A DNA stretch of 64,000 nt from Diadophis punctatus similis. Taxonomy: Eukaryota > Chordata > Lepidosauria > Squamata > Dipsadidae. This document shows, in pieces, positions 49,148 to 60,455 of this stretch (its first letter is position 1; each line of letters starts with the position of its first letter). Made by a program: the position numbers and the translations under genes. The notes under the pieces were generated by a model. That model searched no databases. It saw only the letters and a program-made list of their open reading frames with translations, and was not told where the DNA came from. The DNA lies in the NCBI GenBank assembly GCA_023053685.1, contig JALIGW010000002.1:256732846-256796845 (forward strand), given 5' to 3'.

Positions 49148-49355
49148 TGTAATGTCCTGGGGCTCCACCAGGGGGCTCCAAAAGGAGCGGGAGTTCTAAG
49201 CGTTGTGATTGGTTGATGTTATGTTGTGTTCAGTATAAATACAGAGCTGTCAGATCGGGGGCTGCTCCTGTCAGACAACTCTAGTTAGAAGGTTCAGAAG
49301 TTAATAAAGCATTAGTCCGACTCATGCCTCAGCGTCCTTCCTCACAAATATAATA
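49148..49355 (+). repeat. gypsy 3' LTR
   Basis: 208 bases, four differences from the 5' LTR, with a CTCF-like core at 49165-49179. Its end is about 1.3 kb upstream of gene C exon 1. Confidence 0.94.
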
Positions 49356-50640
49356 GAAGGGACCCCTCCCCCCTTTCTCCGCTTCTCTCTCTGCGCCGAA
49401 CTCTCCATCAGGTGAAGTCAAGGGAGACTCTGCCCGGAGACTGATGACGCTGCTGAAGGGAGAATTCCAACTGGTCCTTTTGCTCCTTCTGGCCTCTCCC
49501 TAATCCGAAGTTCGAGCACGCGCCCCCCCCCCCAATCCAGACCCACCGATTCCTCCTCTGGGGCAGCGGCGTCTTTCTCCCCTCTCTTTGGAGGCGCTTG
49601 TGGGGCAGCGGCAGCCCTGGGCTCCCCCGGTGCCTCTGCTTTGAGGTGGCCGCCCACTCTGCCTCTTTCCGCGGCGCCCCTCCTGTTCCCGGCCTCCCTC
49701 GCCGGGGCTGCTTGTGTCGGGCAGGGAGGAGCCGGACCCAGACGTTTCCCGGCCCCCCCCCGCCCCGGGATCCCCTGTGTCTGGAAGAGAGTAGATCCCT
49801 TGCACCGGTTGATCTTCAGCCTGAGAGGAGGGGGGGATCCATGAGGAGGCTCCCCTCCCCCCAGCCTTCCATTCCCCCAAAGGGCTTCAGCTTCCCAGTG
49901 GCGCCTCGTGAGGTGAATTTCCCCCTCGATCCCTACGTGGAAATTGTTTTTTTTCCTCCTCATAGTTCAGCTTTCTCTTCCTTTTCCACGATCTCCCTTT
50001 CTGAGTTTTGCAATTCCACCTTTTCTCCAGCCAGAGATGAGACGCCATTTCCCCCCCCCCCCCCCTCTTCGCTTCCCAATGAAGGAGCCTCGTTGTGAGG
50101 TAAAATTTCTGGAATATCCAGAGATTTCAATCTTTTCCTCCATTGTGGAGCCCTTTTCCTCCTTTCTCCTTTTCTCCTCAGTCTCTTTCCGGGGCCACCA
50201 GAGACGGATCATCTGAGAAAGGCAGCTGCATGGATCGAATTAAAGAAATAAAGAGAGAAATGGATAAATAAAAAAAACCCCAATCCTTTTCCTGGTTGTG
50301 GCTTCCCTGCCTGCCTCCCACCTTCCTCCCCTTCAGGCCGGAGTTCGCGGGGTTCCCCAGAGAGCCTCCCGGTCCTCGTCTTCTGACCGCCCGGCCGTTT
50401 CTGACAGGATTTTGAGGCCTCCTCCAACCTCCGCGGAAGCTTCAGGGCGGCTATCCTTGAGGGAAGCGAGTTCAAATCCTCCAAAGAATTGGGAAAAGAA
50501 GCGCAGACGTCGAAGCCTTTGTCTGACAGGGAGCCTTTCTTCCCCCTACTCCCAAGCCCATCATCCTTGTCCTCTCCCTTCCCCCTCCCATTTCGCTCCT
50601 CTTTCCCGCCCTTTCTACCATCCTGGCACTTTCCCCCAAA
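49356..50640. other. GC-rich region upstream of gene C
   Basis: Homologous to 23414-25150 with a deletion of about 450 bases. Overlapping frames on both strands come from composition. Confidence 0.5.
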
Positions 50641-50872
50641 TCCACCAGGGGGCGCCCTCTGCCAAGGGAAGGGAACTCCAGGCGCTTCCCCATTGGCCCA
50701 CCGGAGGGAGAACGTCACGACCGGCTTTCCAGAGGGGGCTGAGAAGGAAGTGACATCACTGAGCCTTGACGCTCTAGGACGCCACACTCGCTCTCCTTGA
50801 ACCCTGGGGCTCCGCATGAGACGGAGAGGCTGAGGGAAGAGTCTGGCGGGAGGACATCCAGACGTGCCCCAG
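50641..50872 (+). promoter_or_regulatory. Gene C promoter and exon 1, with CTCF-like site
   Basis: ATTGG at 50692-50696, an acgtca half-site and tgacatca are conserved with gene B. The second CCAAT of gene B is changed to ccaga. An extra segment absent from B carries ccaccagggggcgcc (50642-50656), a strong match to the CTCF core. Exon 1 ends at 50872 with GCCCCAG|GTAAGG. Confidence 0.65.
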
Positions 50873-51425
50873 GTAAGGGGGGGCTCTTCCCGAGTCCCAT
50901 GCTCCCCAGCCGCCTCTCTCCCTGCAGGGGGAAGCGGAAGAAGCGGGGGGAGGGGAGGGTGGGCCTTGCGGAGGCCCAGCAGGAGAGGAGAGAAGCGGGG
51001 GGAGGAGGAGGCAGGATTCGTACCAGGTTTCCCGAGGGCCCGATCCTGTCTCCGGAGGGGGAGGGAAGCGGGGCGGCCTCTCCAGCTGCCTCCTTCCCGG
51101 CCCTGCTCGGGGGGACCTGGGCCCTGCGCTGGGATGAGCCGCTTGGGGCTCCGGGCAGGTTGGGTGAAGGTCGCTCAGTGGCTGAATTCCACTTTCTAAT
51201 TCTTTTTCTTCTTCTTTCTTCTTCTTCCCATCTCAGATACAGAAACTGGAAGCCATTTGTGGTCTTTGCAAGGGAAAAGTTTCCCCTGGGGGGGAAAAAC
51301 AGAGCGGAATAACTTGCAGGGATCCGTCCTGCAGCCCTAGAAATGGTCCTGTGAAGGAAAAGGCATCTGGAGACCCACAAGAGTCCTTGGACCCATTTGG
51401 AGTCGCTCTGCAGGACAGAGAAAGG

Positions 51426-51839
51426 ATGGAGACAGAACCTTTTGGAAAGGAGGGAACCGGAAAAGGCCCTTCAGCTGCTCAGCCTGGGAAGGATGGGGAG
51501 ATCTGGACAGGAACCGGGCAGAAGATCCTGGAGGAGGAAACCATCCTCCCTTCAGAAGTTCAGGCCTGGAACTTCCTCCAATGCCAGGAGGCTGAAGGAC
51601 CCCGAAGATTTTGCAGCCGACTCCATGACTTTAGTAGCCGATGGCTGAGATCAGAAAAGCACACCAAAGCCCAGATGCTGGACCTGGTGGTTCTGGAGCA
51701 GTTTCTGGCTCTCCTGCCCCCAGAGATGGAGGGCTGGGTGCGGGAGTATGGAGCAGAGACCAGCTCCCAGGCGGTGGCTCTGGTGGAAGGCTTCCTCCTA
51801 AGCCAGGTGGAGGAGCAGAAGGAGCAGGATCAGTTACAG
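51426..51839 (+). CDS. Gene C, SCAN domain exon (start codon)
   Basis: ATG at 51426 in the context aaaggATGG. 138 codons run to the donor TTACAG|GTGAGA. The SCAN domain runs from [20 protein letters not shown] to [10 protein letters not shown]. The ten differences from gene B include Trp, Gly and Gly for Arg, Arg and Glu in the acidic leader, and Asp for Val near the end. A dimerisation role is expected. The gene model continues with 52082-52196, 52566-52633, 58804-58933 and 60715-62702 for 904 residues, with consistent phases. An alternative SCAN-only protein would result if the donor were read through (stop near 51998). Confidence 0.94.
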
Positions 51840-52081
51840 GTGAGAGCTCAGAAGGGAATAGAGAATGTGTTTGAATACTTCACCGCTCCTTCCCAAACTT
51901 CTCTGGCATTCATCACATGTGGCAATTCACCAATTCTTGTAGGACATTGTTCCATTGTTTTCTCACTCAACCTCACGGATGGATATTGGGGGCTTTGAGG
52001 TTGAGTTCCGCATATAAGAATCCATTTTATCTCATGTGATGTACATTAATTCTGCATCTTTTTTCTTCCTCCTATTTGAAG

Positions 52082-52196
52082 TGCTGCACTGTGGAGATCA
52101 GAGATCTTGAGGGAAAGAAGAATCCATCAAATCCCCCTCATGAGCCATTTTTCTGGAGGATCCCTTGGGGAGATCAAAATCAGGACACCTCAGAAG
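52082..52196 (+). CDS. Gene C, linker exon 3
   Basis: 115 bases, phase 0 in and phase 1 out (GAAG|GTAATG). It has an in-frame 9-base addition relative to gene B, giving NPSNPPHEP where B has NPPHQP. The same CCTVEIxDLEGKK start is present. Confidence 0.85.
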
Positions 52197-52261
52197 GTAA
52201 TGGGAGATCCTCTGATTGCCCATCTGTCTTACCTTTGCTTCCTCTTCTCTTCTATAGAATA

Positions 52262-52511
52262 TATTTATTTATTATTTATTAGTGACATTTATATACCGCC
52301 TCACAGTGCAAGCACTCTCTAAGCGGTTTACATCAGTAAGCAATGTATATTTATATTGCCCCCAACAATCTGGGTCCTCATTTTACCTACCTCGGAAGGA
52401 TGGAAGGCTGAGTCAACCTTGAGCCGGTGAGATTTGAACCGCTGACCTGCAGATCATCGTCAGCTAAAGTGGCCTGCAGTACTGCCTCTAACCGCTGCGC
52501 CACCTCGGCTC
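52262..52511 (-). mobile_element. tRNA-derived SINE in gene C intron
   Basis: Nearly identical to 5622-5865. The (AAT)n-rich tail is at 52262-52281 and the head, as reverse complement, ends ccacctcggctc. It is inserted within about ten bases of the position used by an L2 in gene B. Confidence 0.87.
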
Positions 52512-52565
52512 TTATATCCTCCTATTATGTTAATTCTGCATTTTGAAATTATTTATTCCTTACAG

Positions 52566-52633
52566 AGAAACAAAGAATGAAGCTTTCTGGTTTTTATGAT
52601 GGAGATCAAACAGCCGTTGAACCTCCAAATCAA
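52566..52633 (+). CDS. Gene C, linker exon 4
   Basis: 68 bases between attccttacag and CAA|GTAAGA, phase 1 in and phase 0 out. It encodes EKQRMKLSGFYDGDQTAVEP and PNQ. Confidence 0.85.
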
Positions 52634-52935
52634 GTAAGAAAGGGAAAAGTTATTAGATTTGTATTCTCCCTTCAGGAAGTGAAGCGGGTGTGCAGAGTGC
52701 TCTCTCCTTCTATTCTCTCCCCCCCACTTGTTTGGCCTGGATTATTTTTGTGTTCTTCCACAACATGGAGAGCAGAATAGCAGGTTCAAGTTGCTGTCAG
52801 CCAGCATAGCTTCCTCTGGTTATCTTGTTCTGCTAGGAACTCCTCCAACTTTGAGTTTGCAAGAAGCAATTTTTTAAAAGTCCTTCAAGAATTAGGAATA
52901 AACATATCCACACTGGCAGGAACTGCTAGAGACCC

Positions 52936-53735
52936 TTTTTTTAAAAAAATAATCTTTATTAATTATGTAAAAAAGATAAACAAACATACAAACAAACATA
53001 AAAGCATGTATAAACATATGTATATATATAAATAGAGTAACAAATATCTTTGAGTATAGAAAACATTGAACATTGAACATACATGTCAACCATCCCGTCG
53101 ACACTATCCTTTTACAGCCTAGTGATACAAAAACATGTTTATTCTTTATAGTTATTATTTACATCATTATCTTTCTTATATCTTCCAATATTTTCCTTAT
53201 TCTTTTCTCTTGTTATATTATGTTCAGTCTATTATCATTACAATAAACCATTTTCCCTTTTTCAACAATGGTTCTTTTGTTCAGCTTGATTAATATTTTA
53301 TAACCTTGTAAAATTGTATACATTCCGATATTTTGTTCCGGTCTTTGCAATTATTTGTTATTATTTGTACTGTCTAAGATCATGACACATAATTATAGCA
53401 ATTTTTGATATTTATTTTGGTTAAGCCAATTATACCACCTGTCCCAAGTTTTATAGAATTCAGAGTCATCTTTGTCTTGCATTTCCAGTAACATCCTACT
53501 AAGTTCTGCGCATTCAAATACTTTATTAATGAGATTTAACGTAGTTGGGATTTTTTCGGTTTTCCAAATTTGCGCATAAGTAATTCTTGCGGCTGTTGTA
53601 ATGTGTAGAATTATATATCTGTCTTCGTTTGTCATTTTTTCTCTGAAAATACCTAATAAGAAAAGCTCCGGCTTTAGGGGGATCGTTTTTGAGGTTATTT
53701 GTTCAAGGCAGTTTTTGATCTTAATCCAAAAGTTC
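52936..53735 (-). mobile_element. L1 LINE 3' end in gene C intron
   Basis: A poly(A)-type start (ttttttaaaaaaataatctt on the + strand) is followed by minus-strand ORF2 C-terminus (RYIILHITTAARITYAQIWK, ECAEL, DRWYNWLNQNK; 53635-53393). It is severely 5' truncated and adjoins a Tc1 fragment. Confidence 0.85.
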
Positions 53736-53893
53736 TTTCCAAATCACACAATGTGATTGCCTGGATTTGTTTTCTCATTTTGTCTCTCATAGCTGAGGTC
53801 TACCTATGATGTCAATTACAGGCCTCTCTCATCTTTTTAAGTGGGAGAACTTGCACAATTGGTGGCTGACTAAATACCTTTTTGCCCCACTGT
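53736..53893 (-). mobile_element. Tc1/mariner terminal fragment
   Basis: Read on the minus strand from 53893 it begins with a cagtggggcaaaaaggtat-type terminus and continues gccaccaattgtgcaagttc, a phrase typical of a widespread vertebrate Tc1 terminal region. Only one end is present. Confidence 0.75.
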
Positions 53894-54789
53894 ATATAAA
53901 AGCGAAAACCACTCACGCATTAATCACAAAATCTCCTGAACCGTAAAGCCTACAAACTTGAAATTTGCCACGTATGTTCCTCTTGGCTTCTAGATGCTCA
54001 CTAAGAAAGGCTTTTTCAAAATGACCATCGGACCATGAGTATTTCCTATATTATTATTAACAAGCTCTGATGCTAAGGAGTTCTACTCCCCCCTCCCCAC
54101 CTGGAAAAAAATCTGATCCAAATGCAAAACACAAGCAGAGTTTCAGTTTCGCTTTTGCTTTCACAGCAGCAAGTAGCTTTACTACAGAACAGTTGAGCTA
54201 AGCCTTGCACAGACTCCTTCCTGTCTCCTTGCTCAAACAGCAAATACAGTTTGAGTTTCCAAACACCCCTCAACTCTCTCACACACTAACAGGACCCTAG
54301 CCAGATGAATACCAATGGATGCTGGTAGGCAGCTAAAGATCCCCCCCCCTCTTATTTTCCTCCTCAGTTCAGATGAATCTGTTCCTTCTACTGTAACACC
54401 AGTTAAAGGGAAAAGAGGCAAAAAAACGCAGGAAAAGATTTACAGATGCGATTAGGAAAACACAAGTAAGGGAAGCTGCCTGTTTCTCCCATGGCCAGTT
54501 CTATGTGCCATGCTCCAGAGTCAGTTCACCTGACAGCTTGGTCATCCTCCAGCCAGACAGCAAAACCAGGAATGTTGTTTACAGGGAGGTCCTGAGCAAT
54601 TCATCTGAGGGACGAATTGAAAGTTTATGCTATGCAAATAATGTTTTAATCTGTAACAGAAACTTAGCATACCATCTCTAATGAAATAATACAGTCCCTT
54701 TTTTAAGTACTCATTAATTTTCAAGCATTAAGTGTCAATTTTTCAAGCCCCATCACATAGTTTCGTAGCGATGCATGGGTATCAGCTAG
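53894..54789 (+). mobile_element. Helitron-like non-autonomous element
   Basis: The right end is gggtatcagCTAG followed by T, the CTRR-T signature of Helitrons. It has no terminal inverted repeats and no clear target duplication. The left part has the degenerate style of vertebrate Helitrons (tctcctgaaccgtaaagcct). In unit B the junction reads tcatat|taaaaaat, an A/T target as expected. No Rep/helicase is encoded. Confidence 0.6.
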
Positions 54790-54790
54790 T

Positions 54791-55235
54791 TAAAAAATAA
54801 AGCAGACTATTAAAACCCAAAGGGAATGGCCGTGTTGAGCATGTAATCACGGTACTTTGGGCTACAAAATAATTTCCAGTCCTCTGATTTGCGCCTTGAT
54901 TTAGGAGATCCAACATTCCCGCCTTGCAAAGGCTGAGAAATGACTTTCCCAGGGAATTTTCTCATCTTTGTTTTCTTCCTTTCAGCCAATGGCTCAGACT
55001 ACTAGATCAATCAATGATAGACAGAGCGATAGATCAGTTGATCCAGAAGTGGGATTACTTTACTGAAAGGCAGTGAAGGTTTTGCAGAATCAATGAACTT
55101 GATAAAACTTCCCCAAATATTTCTTCAGTGAAAGCAATTGTCAGATTTGCCCATTTTCTCACCTAAACTTAGGAGTTGTGTGACGCACAGCCATTTAACT
55201 TGGTGCATATCTTTGCTTTGGTAATTTGGGAACAA
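54791..55235. other. Intron of gene C
   Basis: Homologous to 29885-30330 of unit B. No feature is seen. Confidence 0.5.
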
Positions 55236-55313
55236 TGGAACAGAATAACAGAGTTGGTAGGGATCTTGGAGGTCTTCTAGTCCAACTCTCTGCTCAGACA
55301 GGAAGCCCAATAA

Positions 55314-55705
55314 CTGTGATGGCGAACCTATGGCATGTGTGCCACAGGTGGCACGCGGAGCCATATCTGAGGGCACGTGTGGCGTTGCTCTATGTCAGCT
55401 GGTCAGCTGATTTTCCGGGTTCCGGAGCGCGGGTGGAGGCCGTTTTCACCCTCCCCAGGCTTCAGGAAAGATTCTGGAGCCTGTGGATGATGAAAAACGG
55501 ACCCAACGGACTTCCAGGCTTCATGAGGCTTTCCTGAAGCCTGGGGAGGCCCAACGGGCTTACTGGAAGTCCGGAGGCTTCAGTGAGGGCTGCGCGCATG
55601 CGTTGGGGAAGGGCATTGCATTAAGGGTGTGGGCATGCGCACGTGTGCTATTGCGCATGTGCGCGCCCTTTTGGCACCCGAGCAAAAAAAGGTTCACCAT
55701 CACTG
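55314..55705 (+). mobile_element. hAT-like non-autonomous transposon, short form
   Basis: Terminal repeats ctgtgatggcgaacct and, inverted, cagtgatggtgaacct. The 8-base flanks are cccaataa and ccctgtaa. The uninterrupted site ccctataa is preserved in gene B at 30400-30407. It has essentially one internal unit, against about five at 30608-31549. Confidence 0.88.
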
Positions 55706-56275
55706 CCCTGTAACATTTCAGATAAATGGCTGTCCAATTTCTTCATAAACACCTCCAGTGTTGGAGCAACCACCATCATTCCACTGATTAATTGTTCTCA
55801 CTGTCAGGAAATTTCTCTTTAGTTGTAGGTTGGTTCTCTTCTTGAATAGTTTCCATCCATTGCTTCTTGGAACACTGTTATCATGTCACGCACTGGTCCT
55901 TCTTTTCATGAAACTAGACATAGCCAATTCCAGCAACGTTAAAACAGCAATCTTTTAGCCCCCAGTCCACCAATAATTTTTGTTGCTCTTGTCTGCACTC
56001 TTTCTAGAGTCTCAAGATCTTTTTTATATCTGGCAACCAATACTGGATGCAATATTCCAAGTGTGGCCTTATCAAGGCATTATAAAGTGGTACTAACACT
56101 TCATGTCCTCTTGATTCTATCCCTCTTAATGCAGATATGATTCTGTTGGGTTTGTTTTTTTTGTTTTGCAACTGTAGCATACTGCTGACTCATGTTTAAG
56201 TGGTTGTCCACTAGGCCTCCAAGATCCTTGTTGCACTTACTACTGTAAGTGGAGATACGATCTGGAATTAAGGGG

Positions 56276-58521
56276 TATAGTTGTTTCTCCCTTGTCGTGG
56301 TCAGATGCTGAGGTTAGACTTTAAGGCACCACTCTCCCATCGCAGGGAGGCGGAACCAATTAAGTGGTTCCACCCCAGATGCCTAATGGACCCTGAAGGA
56401 TTCCAGAAGGAGCTTGGGGAGATACCGGACTCCCTTGTCCACAATCCGGCTGAGTCCCTGGTGGTTGCCTGGAATAAGGCAACATCTGGACTGGATTGCG
56501 CCTTTGCGACCTCTACGTGGCGGTGGATCCAGGAAAGCTCCCTGGTTTGCCGAGGAGCTCCGGGAGATGAAGCGCCAGAAGAGACGTCTAGAGCGACACT
56601 GGAGGACCAGTAACTCAGAATCCGACCGAACACTTCTAAGAGCCTTTATTAGGACTTATTTAGTGGCGATACCACTAAATGTGCAGTTTTTGTGCAGTTT
56701 CTGTCGGATAAAGTCACTCAGATTCACATGGACCTGGACTCTGATTGGGCAATTCCGACCGAGATGACTTGGGCAGGTCTTAATCCTATTGTGTGGGATG
56801 AATTTGAATCTGTGACTCCTGAGGAAGTGGACAAGGCAGTAAGAGCGATGAGTTCCTCCACTTGTCTGTTGGACCCGTGCCCTTCCTGGCTGGTTTCGGC
56901 CAGCAGGGGGGTGACACGAGGCTGGCTCCAGGCATTAGTTAACGCATCATTGAGTGAGGGGTCCTTCCCGCAATCATTAAAGGAAGCGGTTGTGCGACCC
57001 CTTCTCAAGAAGCCTTCCCTGGATCTAGCTGAATTAAAGAACTTTCGTCCAGTCTCCAACTTACCCTTTGTGGGAAAGTTTGTTGAGAAAGTGGTGGCAC
57101 TTCAGCTCCTACGGTTATTGGATGAAACAGATTATCTGGACCCTTATCAATCTTGCTTCAGTCCTGACTACAGCACGGAAACTGCTTAGGTTACGCTGAT
57201 GGATGACCTCTGGCGAGCCTGAGATGGGGGTCATTTCTCTATCTTGTGCTACTTGACCTCTCAGCAACTTTCGATACCATTAACCATGGTATCCTTCTGG
57301 GACGACTAAGAGAGTTGGAGCTAGGAGGCACCGTGTTGCGGTGGTTCTCCTCCTATCTCTCTGGTCGGTCGCAGTCTGTGTTAGTAGGAGGACAGAGATC
57401 GACCCCTAGACCCCTCGTTTGTGGGGTGCCTCAGGGCTCGGTCCTCTCCCCCCTCCTATTTAATATCTACATGAAACCACTGGATGAGGTCATCCGATGA
57501 TTTGGGGTGAGGTATCAGCAATATGTTGATGATACCCAGTTATATTTCTCCACCCCGCGTCAATTCAGTGAAGCAGTGGATGTGATGTGCCGGTGCCTTG
57601 AGGCTGTGAGGGTCTGGATAGGAGTCAACAGGCTCAGACTTAACTCAGAGAAGACCGAGTGGCTGTGGATATTGCCTCCTAAAGACTATGTCAACTGTCC
57701 ATCCTTGACTCTTGGGGGGGAGAAATTGTCCCCCTCAGAACAGGTTCGAAATTTGGGTGTCCTCCTAGACTCACACCTAAAATTAGATCAACATTTGACA
57801 GCTGTAGCTAGGGGGACCTTTGCACAAATTCGTCTGCTCCACCAACTGCGACCCTACTTGGATCGAGAGGCTCTCCTCACAGTCAATCATGCCCTTGTCA
57901 CCTTATGATTAGATTATTGCAATGCGCTCTACATGGGGCTACCCTTGAACAGTGCTTGGAGACTACAATTGGTCCAGAATGCAGCTGCGCAAGCTGTCGT
58001 GGGTGCACCTAGGTAAACCCACATTACACCAATCCTCCGCGAGCCGCACTGGCTCCCTGTTGGTCTCCGGGCGCCATTCAAGGTGTTGGTCATTACCTTT
58101 AAAGCCCTACATGGCTTCGAGACCGCCTTCTGCCACACAGCTCCCAGCGACCGGTGAGATCCCACAGAGTTGGTCTCCTCCAGGTCCCGTCAGCTAAACA
58201 GTGCCGGCTAGCAGGCCCGCGGGGGAGGGCCTTCTCTGCGGCTGCCCCAGCTCTCTGGAACCAGTTACCTCCAGTGGTCCGGACTGCCCCCCCACCCTAT
58301 TGGCCTTCCGAAAAGCAGTAAAGATCTGGCTTTTCCAGCAGGCTTGGGGCCGTTGATCTCGCGGTTGTAATCGGCGAGATCCGGCCATGAAATGATATGA
58401 ATGGGTTTAAAATTGTTTTAATGTTTAAGATGTTTTTAATGTTTATTCTGTTGTTAAGCCACCCAGAGTCCTTTGGGAGTTGGGCGGCATATAAATTTAA
58501 TAAATTAAATTAAATTAAATT
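56276..58521 (+). mobile_element. L2 LINE, longest copy of the window, broken ORF2
   Basis: It starts upstream of the RT. The order is a pre-RT region, then MSSSTCLLDPCPSWLVSASR, NFRPVSNLPFVGK, DLSATFDTINHG, GVPQGSVLSPLLFNIYMKP, catalytic YVDDTQLYFS (near 57525) and the C-terminal region, to an (AAATT)n tail (58496-58521). Stops at 57187, 57498 and 57906 and frame changes make it non-functional. It lies inside the antisense CR1, with tactgt at both joints. Confidence 0.92.
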
Positions 58522-58803
58522 ACTGTTGAGCCACGTATCACCTATTCAATGCCTGTGCATTTGGTTTTTCTTTCCTAAATGTAGACCGTTACATTTCTCA
58601 CTGTTGAATTCATTTTGTTAGATGGGGTCCAATCTGTCGATCCTTCTATATCTTGAGCTTATCTTCTGGAGTGTTGTTATTCCTGTCAATTTGGTCTTGT
58701 CTGCAAATTTGATAAGTTCCCCTTCTATCATCTTGCCTAAATGAAAGATGAAGATGAACAGATCTTGGGAATCCTCCTGTTCTGTTCTTTTTTCCGTGTT
58801 CAG

Positions 58804-58933
58804 GAGAGTCCTGTGTCCTTCGAGGAAGTGGCTGTGTATTTCTCTGAGGAGGAATGGTCTCAGCTGGATCCTGACCAGAAAGCGCTGCATTCAGAAGTCA
58901 TGCTTGAAAACCATAGGAACGTGGTCTCTCTGG
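58804..58933 (+). CDS. Gene C, KRAB A-box exon
   Basis: 130 bases, acceptor ccgtgttcag and donor GG|GTAAG, phase 0 in and phase 1 out. It encodes [38 protein letters not shown] and NVVSLG. Of the three copies it is the closest to the common form, with Tyr before FSEEEW and Ser after EEW. Confidence 0.94.
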
Positions 58934-59538
58934 GTAAGAGTTTTCTAGTCCCCAATCAGAGTGTTCAAGAAGACAGATTATAGTTATTTTTTTATTATAA
59001 AACCACTATTATGAGATATCGTCTCCTGGGAGGGAGAAGGAAAGGATCTGGCCTTCTCGTGCTCCAAGGAAGGAAAGAGTCAATGTCTCTTTGCTTAGAT
59101 GCTTTCTGTTCCATTTCTTATCTGTATTTTTCCATTTCTACTTGAACTTATCTGTGGGGGGCTGAAAAGACGGAGCTGTGCTTTTATGTGTCCTCTGGAG
59201 GTCATGTGAGAGGAGTGTGTTGCCATTTTCAGGTTCCTCTGAAACCTCCAAAATTGTGTGAGAAGAGAACTTTCAGATGGAACAGCATTCTCCCAATCCA
59301 ATTCAAGAATAAAGGCCTCATGCAGTGTCACTCAGAGCATCCTAGGGTACAGGTAATCCCCTAGTTATGACAGTTCACTTAGCGACCATTCCAAGTTACA
59401 ACCAGCCCTCCCCCAAGTACTTGAGACCTAGTCCCGAAATTATGAGTGTTGCAGATCCATGGCCATCGTTTACGCTTACGAATGACAGGAGAGGTGCTGC
59501 AACATTCGCCCTACCTATTCCCCCACACCGCAGGGACT
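58934..59538. other. Intron of gene C, conserved
   Basis: Homologous to 8996-9605 and 32058-32650. No separate feature is seen. Confidence 0.6.
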
Positions 59539-59715
59539 TACCATATTTTTCAGACTATAAGACACACTTCCCCCCCCCAAAGAAAGTGGGTGGAAATGTC
59601 TGTGCTTCTTATAGAGCAATTACAGGCCTGGGACAGGACACGTGGAGGCCAAAAACTATTTTTTTCTTGTTTTGCTTTAAACCTAGGTGCGTCTTATGGT
59701 CCGAAAAATACGGTA
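59539..59715 (+). mobile_element. MITE, short form, best-preserved termini
   Basis: Left end taccatatttttcagactat and inverted right end taccgtatttttcggaccat are near-perfect terminal repeats of about 29 bases around 120 bases of non-coding sequence. Confidence 0.8.
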
Positions 59716-59778
59716 CCTTGCGATGATGTGGCGAGCCGTCGGTTCCTTTGCCTACTTTAGTGCATTTGCAGAAAAAAG

Positions 59779-60089
59779 AAGCCTAGTGAGAGATACGTGA
59801 GATCCATAGTGGAAAAATCTAGCACTATTGATCTCACGTGATCTTGCACTATAATGCATTAGGCCTTTGTTCTCTGCTAACCAAGGCCTGCACGAGATCC
59901 AGGACAAAATGCTTTGCCGAGAGGGGGAAGGCCTCTTCGTTTTCAAAGACTTTTGCCCTGGATCTCGTGCAGTCGTCAGTTCTTAAAAGAACGCAGGCCT
60001 AAAGTACTGCGGTGTGAGATCACACGAGATTAGTAGCCTGAGATCTTGCACTACTGGTCTCGTGTGATCTCACACTAAAGTACTTTAGT
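59779..60089. repeat. Two palindromes, gene C copy
   Basis: Counterpart of 32879-33193, with the second hairpin at 59996-60089. Confidence 0.65.
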
Positions 60090-60129
60090 TCTCCGTTCTC
60101 TGCGAACTGACACCTGTACCAGATCCGGA

Positions 60130-60455
60130 GTGTTAGCACTGTTCCAATATCTCAGCGGCTGCCACAAAGATGAGGGAGTCAAACTATTCTCCAAAGCATC
60201 TGAGGGCAGGACAAGAAGCAATGAGTGGAAACTAATCAAGGAGAGAAGCAACTTACAACTAAGGAGAAATTTCCTGACAGTTAATACAATTAATCAGTGG
60301 AACAGCTTGTCTCCAGAAGTTGTGAATGCTCCAACACTGGAAGTTTTTAAGAAGATGTTGGACAACCATTTGTCTGAAGTGGTGGTAGGGTTTCCTGCCT
60401 AAGCAGGGGGTTGAACTGGAAGACCTCCAAGGTCCCTTCTGTTTTTCTATTCCAT
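60130..60455 (+). mobile_element. CR1 LINE 3' end in gene C intron
   Basis: It encodes QYLSGCHKDEGVKLFSKASE to [12 protein letters not shown] with one open frame of 90 codons, then the CR1 3' UTR. Compared with B, about 1.4 kb (33226-34645) is deleted, joining agatccgg directly to CR1. Confidence 0.88.

Larger units (their letters stand above)
46710..49355 (+). mobile_element. Ty3/gypsy retrotransposon, internally deleted, open Pol
   Basis: The 208-bp LTRs (46710-46917 and 49148-49355) differ at four positions. They are flanked by the perfect target duplication gaagg (46705-46709 and 49356-49360), and unit B keeps the empty site ctgaaggga at 23412-23420. The LTR carries inverted CCAAT (attgg), TATAAATA near 46796 and AATAAA near 46865. 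The leader starts ctggcgacgaaggtggg. Gag, protease and the RT palm are deleted, joining the leader straight to the RT thumb. One 733-codon frame remains. Confidence 0.95.
55240..58778 (-). mobile_element. CR1 LINE, antisense, split by hAT and L2
   Basis: CR1 3' UTR (55240-55313), thumb and C-terminal region (55714-56235) and RT catalytic region (58522-58778) occur in order on the minus strand. They are interrupted by the hAT at 55314-55705 and the L2 at 56276-58521. Its RT end stops about 25 bases before the KRAB acceptor, as in gene A. Confidence 0.87.
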
